Of a DNA stretch of 64,000 nt, positions 62,660-64,000 are shown piece by piece. The position numbers and the translations under genes were made by a program. Where the stretch lies: NCBI GenBank assembly GCA_017436575.1, contig JAFSCU010000001.1, forward strand, positions 20,408 to 84,407, written 5' to 3'. Under the pieces are notes generated by a model. The model saw nothing but the letters and a program-made list of their open reading frames with translations. It was not told the DNA's origin and did no database searches. The DNA is from Oscillospiraceae bacterium. Lineage in GTDB: Bacteria; Bacillota; Clostridia; Oscillospirales; Ruminococcaceae. The first letter of the stretch is position 1. Every line of letters begins with the position of its first letter.

Positions 62660-63202
62660 ATGTTATTATTTTACCTGAACCTCATAGACAATGAGGAAGA
62701 CCAAAGCAAGTTTCAGATGATATATGAAACATACAACAAAAGTATGCTGTTCAAGGCAACTGAAATTTTGAAAGACGAATATCTGGCTGAAGATGCAGTA
62801 CAGGAAGCTTTTTTGCAGATATCCAGAAACATAAAAACCATTCGCACTGACTACCCTGGCGAAACAAAGAATTATGTAATAACCATTGTGCAGAACTGTG
62901 CCAAAAGAATAGCACAGAAAAATTCAAAATACGTTATCACTCCTGAAGAAAATACAATTGAAGAAATACTACCGGATTCCACAGACTATGAATTAAAAGC
63001 TGTGGATATTATTATATATGGAGAAATTAAAAAGGCACTGGCGATGCTTGACGAAAAATACATTACTCCTTTGACTTTACAGGAACAGGGCTATCGCATA
63101 GGTGAAATAGCAGATATGCTGGGTATTTCCCGGTCCGCTGTAAAAATGAGAATATCCCGTGCAAAGAAAATGATATACGAACTGGTGGTGACTAAAAGAT
63201 GA
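62660..63202 (+). CDS. ECF-type RNA polymerase sigma factor
   Basis: 180 residues. Region 2 (about 20-80: YETYNKSMLFKATEILKDEY, LAEDAVQEAFLQI) and region 4 helix-turn-helix (about 143-175: YRIGEIADMLGISRSAVKMR). Region 1 and 3 are absent, as in ECF factors. AAAGGAG before the ATG. Its stop overlaps the start of the DUF4367 gene by 4 nt. Divergent from the recombinase gene, with about 230 bp between them. Confidence 0.93.
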   Translation: MLLFYLNLIDNEEDQSKFQMIYETYNKSMLFKATEILKDEYLAEDAVQEAFLQISRNIKTIRTDYPGETKNYVITIVQNCAKRIAQKNSKYVITPEENTIEEILPDSTDYELKAVDIIIYGEIKKALAMLDEKYITPLTLQEQGYRIGEIADMLGISRSAVKMRISRAKKMIYELVVTKR

Positions 63203-63891
63203 GTGAACAGGTAAGTTTTGACAGTTTGCTGCGTATGGCAGTAAGAGAAACATATATGGAACAGGCAAATTCTATTCCGGCTGATGAAGAGCTGGATGAA
63301 ATAATTCATCCTTCTGCTGAATATGAAAAGAAAATGCGGACTATGGTCCGCAGGGAAAACCGCAACGAAAAACTGATATATTTCCGCAAAATCACCGCAA
63401 AAGTGGCAGTGGTGGCCATGCTGTGTATTTCGCTGACATTTGGCAGTCTGATGACAGCCCAGGCTGTGCGCGAAAGTGTGGCAACCACCATACTGGAATG
63501 GCACGATAAGTTTACACGAATATTTATCAAAACAGATGCCGCCCCAACCCAACTGCCTGAAATCAGGTTTAACTATATACCGGAAGGGTTTGAGTTGGTG
63601 GAGGAGGAGAGTGTCAAAACATCTGAGGCAATGTTCTATACTTTCAGAAACAAGGATGATCAGTTTATAAAAATCTCAATTTGCACTTCGCAATTAACAG
63701 GTAATGACTTTTTAGATAATGAACATTCTGTTTATTTCTCAATAAATATTAACAATATAGATGGCGCATGGGTTTTTAATAATGAAGAAAATAAACTTTT
63801 TATTCCTATATCTAACCTATATTGTAGTATTGATAGTACCTTATCATTGAACATAATTATAAATATTTATAAAAACATAGTAATTTTGTGA
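63199..63891 (+). CDS. DUF4367 membrane protein, probable anti-sigma factor
   Basis: 230 residues. Cytoplasmic N terminus (about 1-70: LRMAVRETYMEQANSIPADE, HPSAEYEKKMRTMVRREN), one membrane helix (about 70-92: VAVVAMLCISLTFGSLMTA), then an external DUF4367 domain with FNYIPEGFELVEEE and a C-terminal LSLNIIINIYKNI. N-terminal region plus coupling to the sigma gene by ATGA fit a membrane anti-sigma factor holding the sigma factor inactive. Confidence 0.85.
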   Translation: MSEQVSFDSLLRMAVRETYMEQANSIPADEELDEIIHPSAEYEKKMRTMVRRENRNEKLIYFRKITAKVAVVAMLCISLTFGSLMTAQAVRESVATTILEWHDKFTRIFIKTDAAPTQLPEIRFNYIPEGFELVEEESVKTSEAMFYTFRNKDDQFIKISICTSQLTGNDFLDNEHSVYFSININNIDGAWVFNNEENKLFIPISNLYCSIDSTLSLNIIINIYKNIVIL

Positions 63892-63952
63892 CCTTTTCTT
63901 ACTTTACTGTATATATAGTGTACAGGCATTATGATAACATGAGGTAAAGTAT

Positions 63953-64000
63953 ATGAAAAAAAGAATTATTGCATTGGTTGCTACAATTATTATTGTACTG
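63953..64000 (+). CDS. Start of a secreted or membrane protein, cut by the window end
   Basis: 16 codons only: ATG then KKRIIALVATIIIVL, the start of a signal peptide or membrane anchor. GAGGTAAAG upstream. 61 bp after the DUF4367 gene stop. Nothing more can be said. Confidence 0.65.
   Translation, partial: MKKRIIALVATIIIVL

Noticed and set aside
62482-62694. 70-codon frame upstream of the sigma factor
   Set aside because: Overlaps the recombinase promoter region and the sigma factor start; no ribosome site.
1-64000. CRISPR array, rRNA genes or complete insertion sequence
   Set aside because: No regularly spaced direct repeats, rRNA segments or transposase genes were seen.

Overview
The window is about 64 kb of a low-to-moderate G+C Firmicutes chromosome. 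Evidence is the Gram-positive gene set (AddAB, ABC-F ATPase, LrgAB, SipW/TasA-like proteins, T-box and purine riboswitches, ECF vitamin transporter) and strong AGGAGG-type ribosome sites. I infer an anaerobic gut-type clostridium, probably in the Oscillospirales; the sequence alone does not fix genus or species.

Left part (1-32 kb) is mainly housekeeping and small accessory genes. purC sits behind a guanine-type purine riboswitch. An XRE regulator fused to a desulfoferrodoxin-like domain overlaps a chloramphenicol acetyltransferase. A tRNA-Lys(CTT) is flanked by duplicated tRNA 3' end plus terminator units. lrgAB, two membrane-anchored XRE regulators each coupled to a partner gene, rsmI, trmN6-like, a DUF4015 protein, a three-gene Rnf-like set (D, E, A only), rpe, an Fe-S aldo/keto reductase, ApbE, an M20 hydrolase, ileS with an ATC-specifier T-box, a pyridoxal kinase-like gene and a vitamin B6 kinase/UPF0340/ECF S-component operon follow.

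Middle part (30.7-44.1 kb): ABC-F ATPase, DUF378, the addB-addA nuclease/helicase pair, and a MacB-like ABC exporter with a very long coiled-coil permease.

Right part (44.3-62.5 kb, all minus strand) is the most interesting region. A tyrosine recombinase is followed by a 218-bp segment bounded by a perfect 27-bp inverted repeat. Inside are a good sigma-A-type promoter that now points away from the downstream genes and a hairpin with a U-run oriented to stop transcription toward them. Immediately downstream lie a Zn-ribbon/AP2 protein, a cPPR-type protein and sipW in a tight operon. They are followed by six SipW-dependent TasA/camelysin-type proteins, a 281-aa SH3-like secreted protein, a 2953-residue VWA plus Cna-B adhesin and a VPDTG-anchored wall protein. 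I interpret this as a phase-variable surface-fibre locus shown here in the OFF orientation; that is inference from sequence architecture. The window ends with an ECF sigma factor/DUF4367 anti-sigma-like pair and the first codons of a secreted protein.
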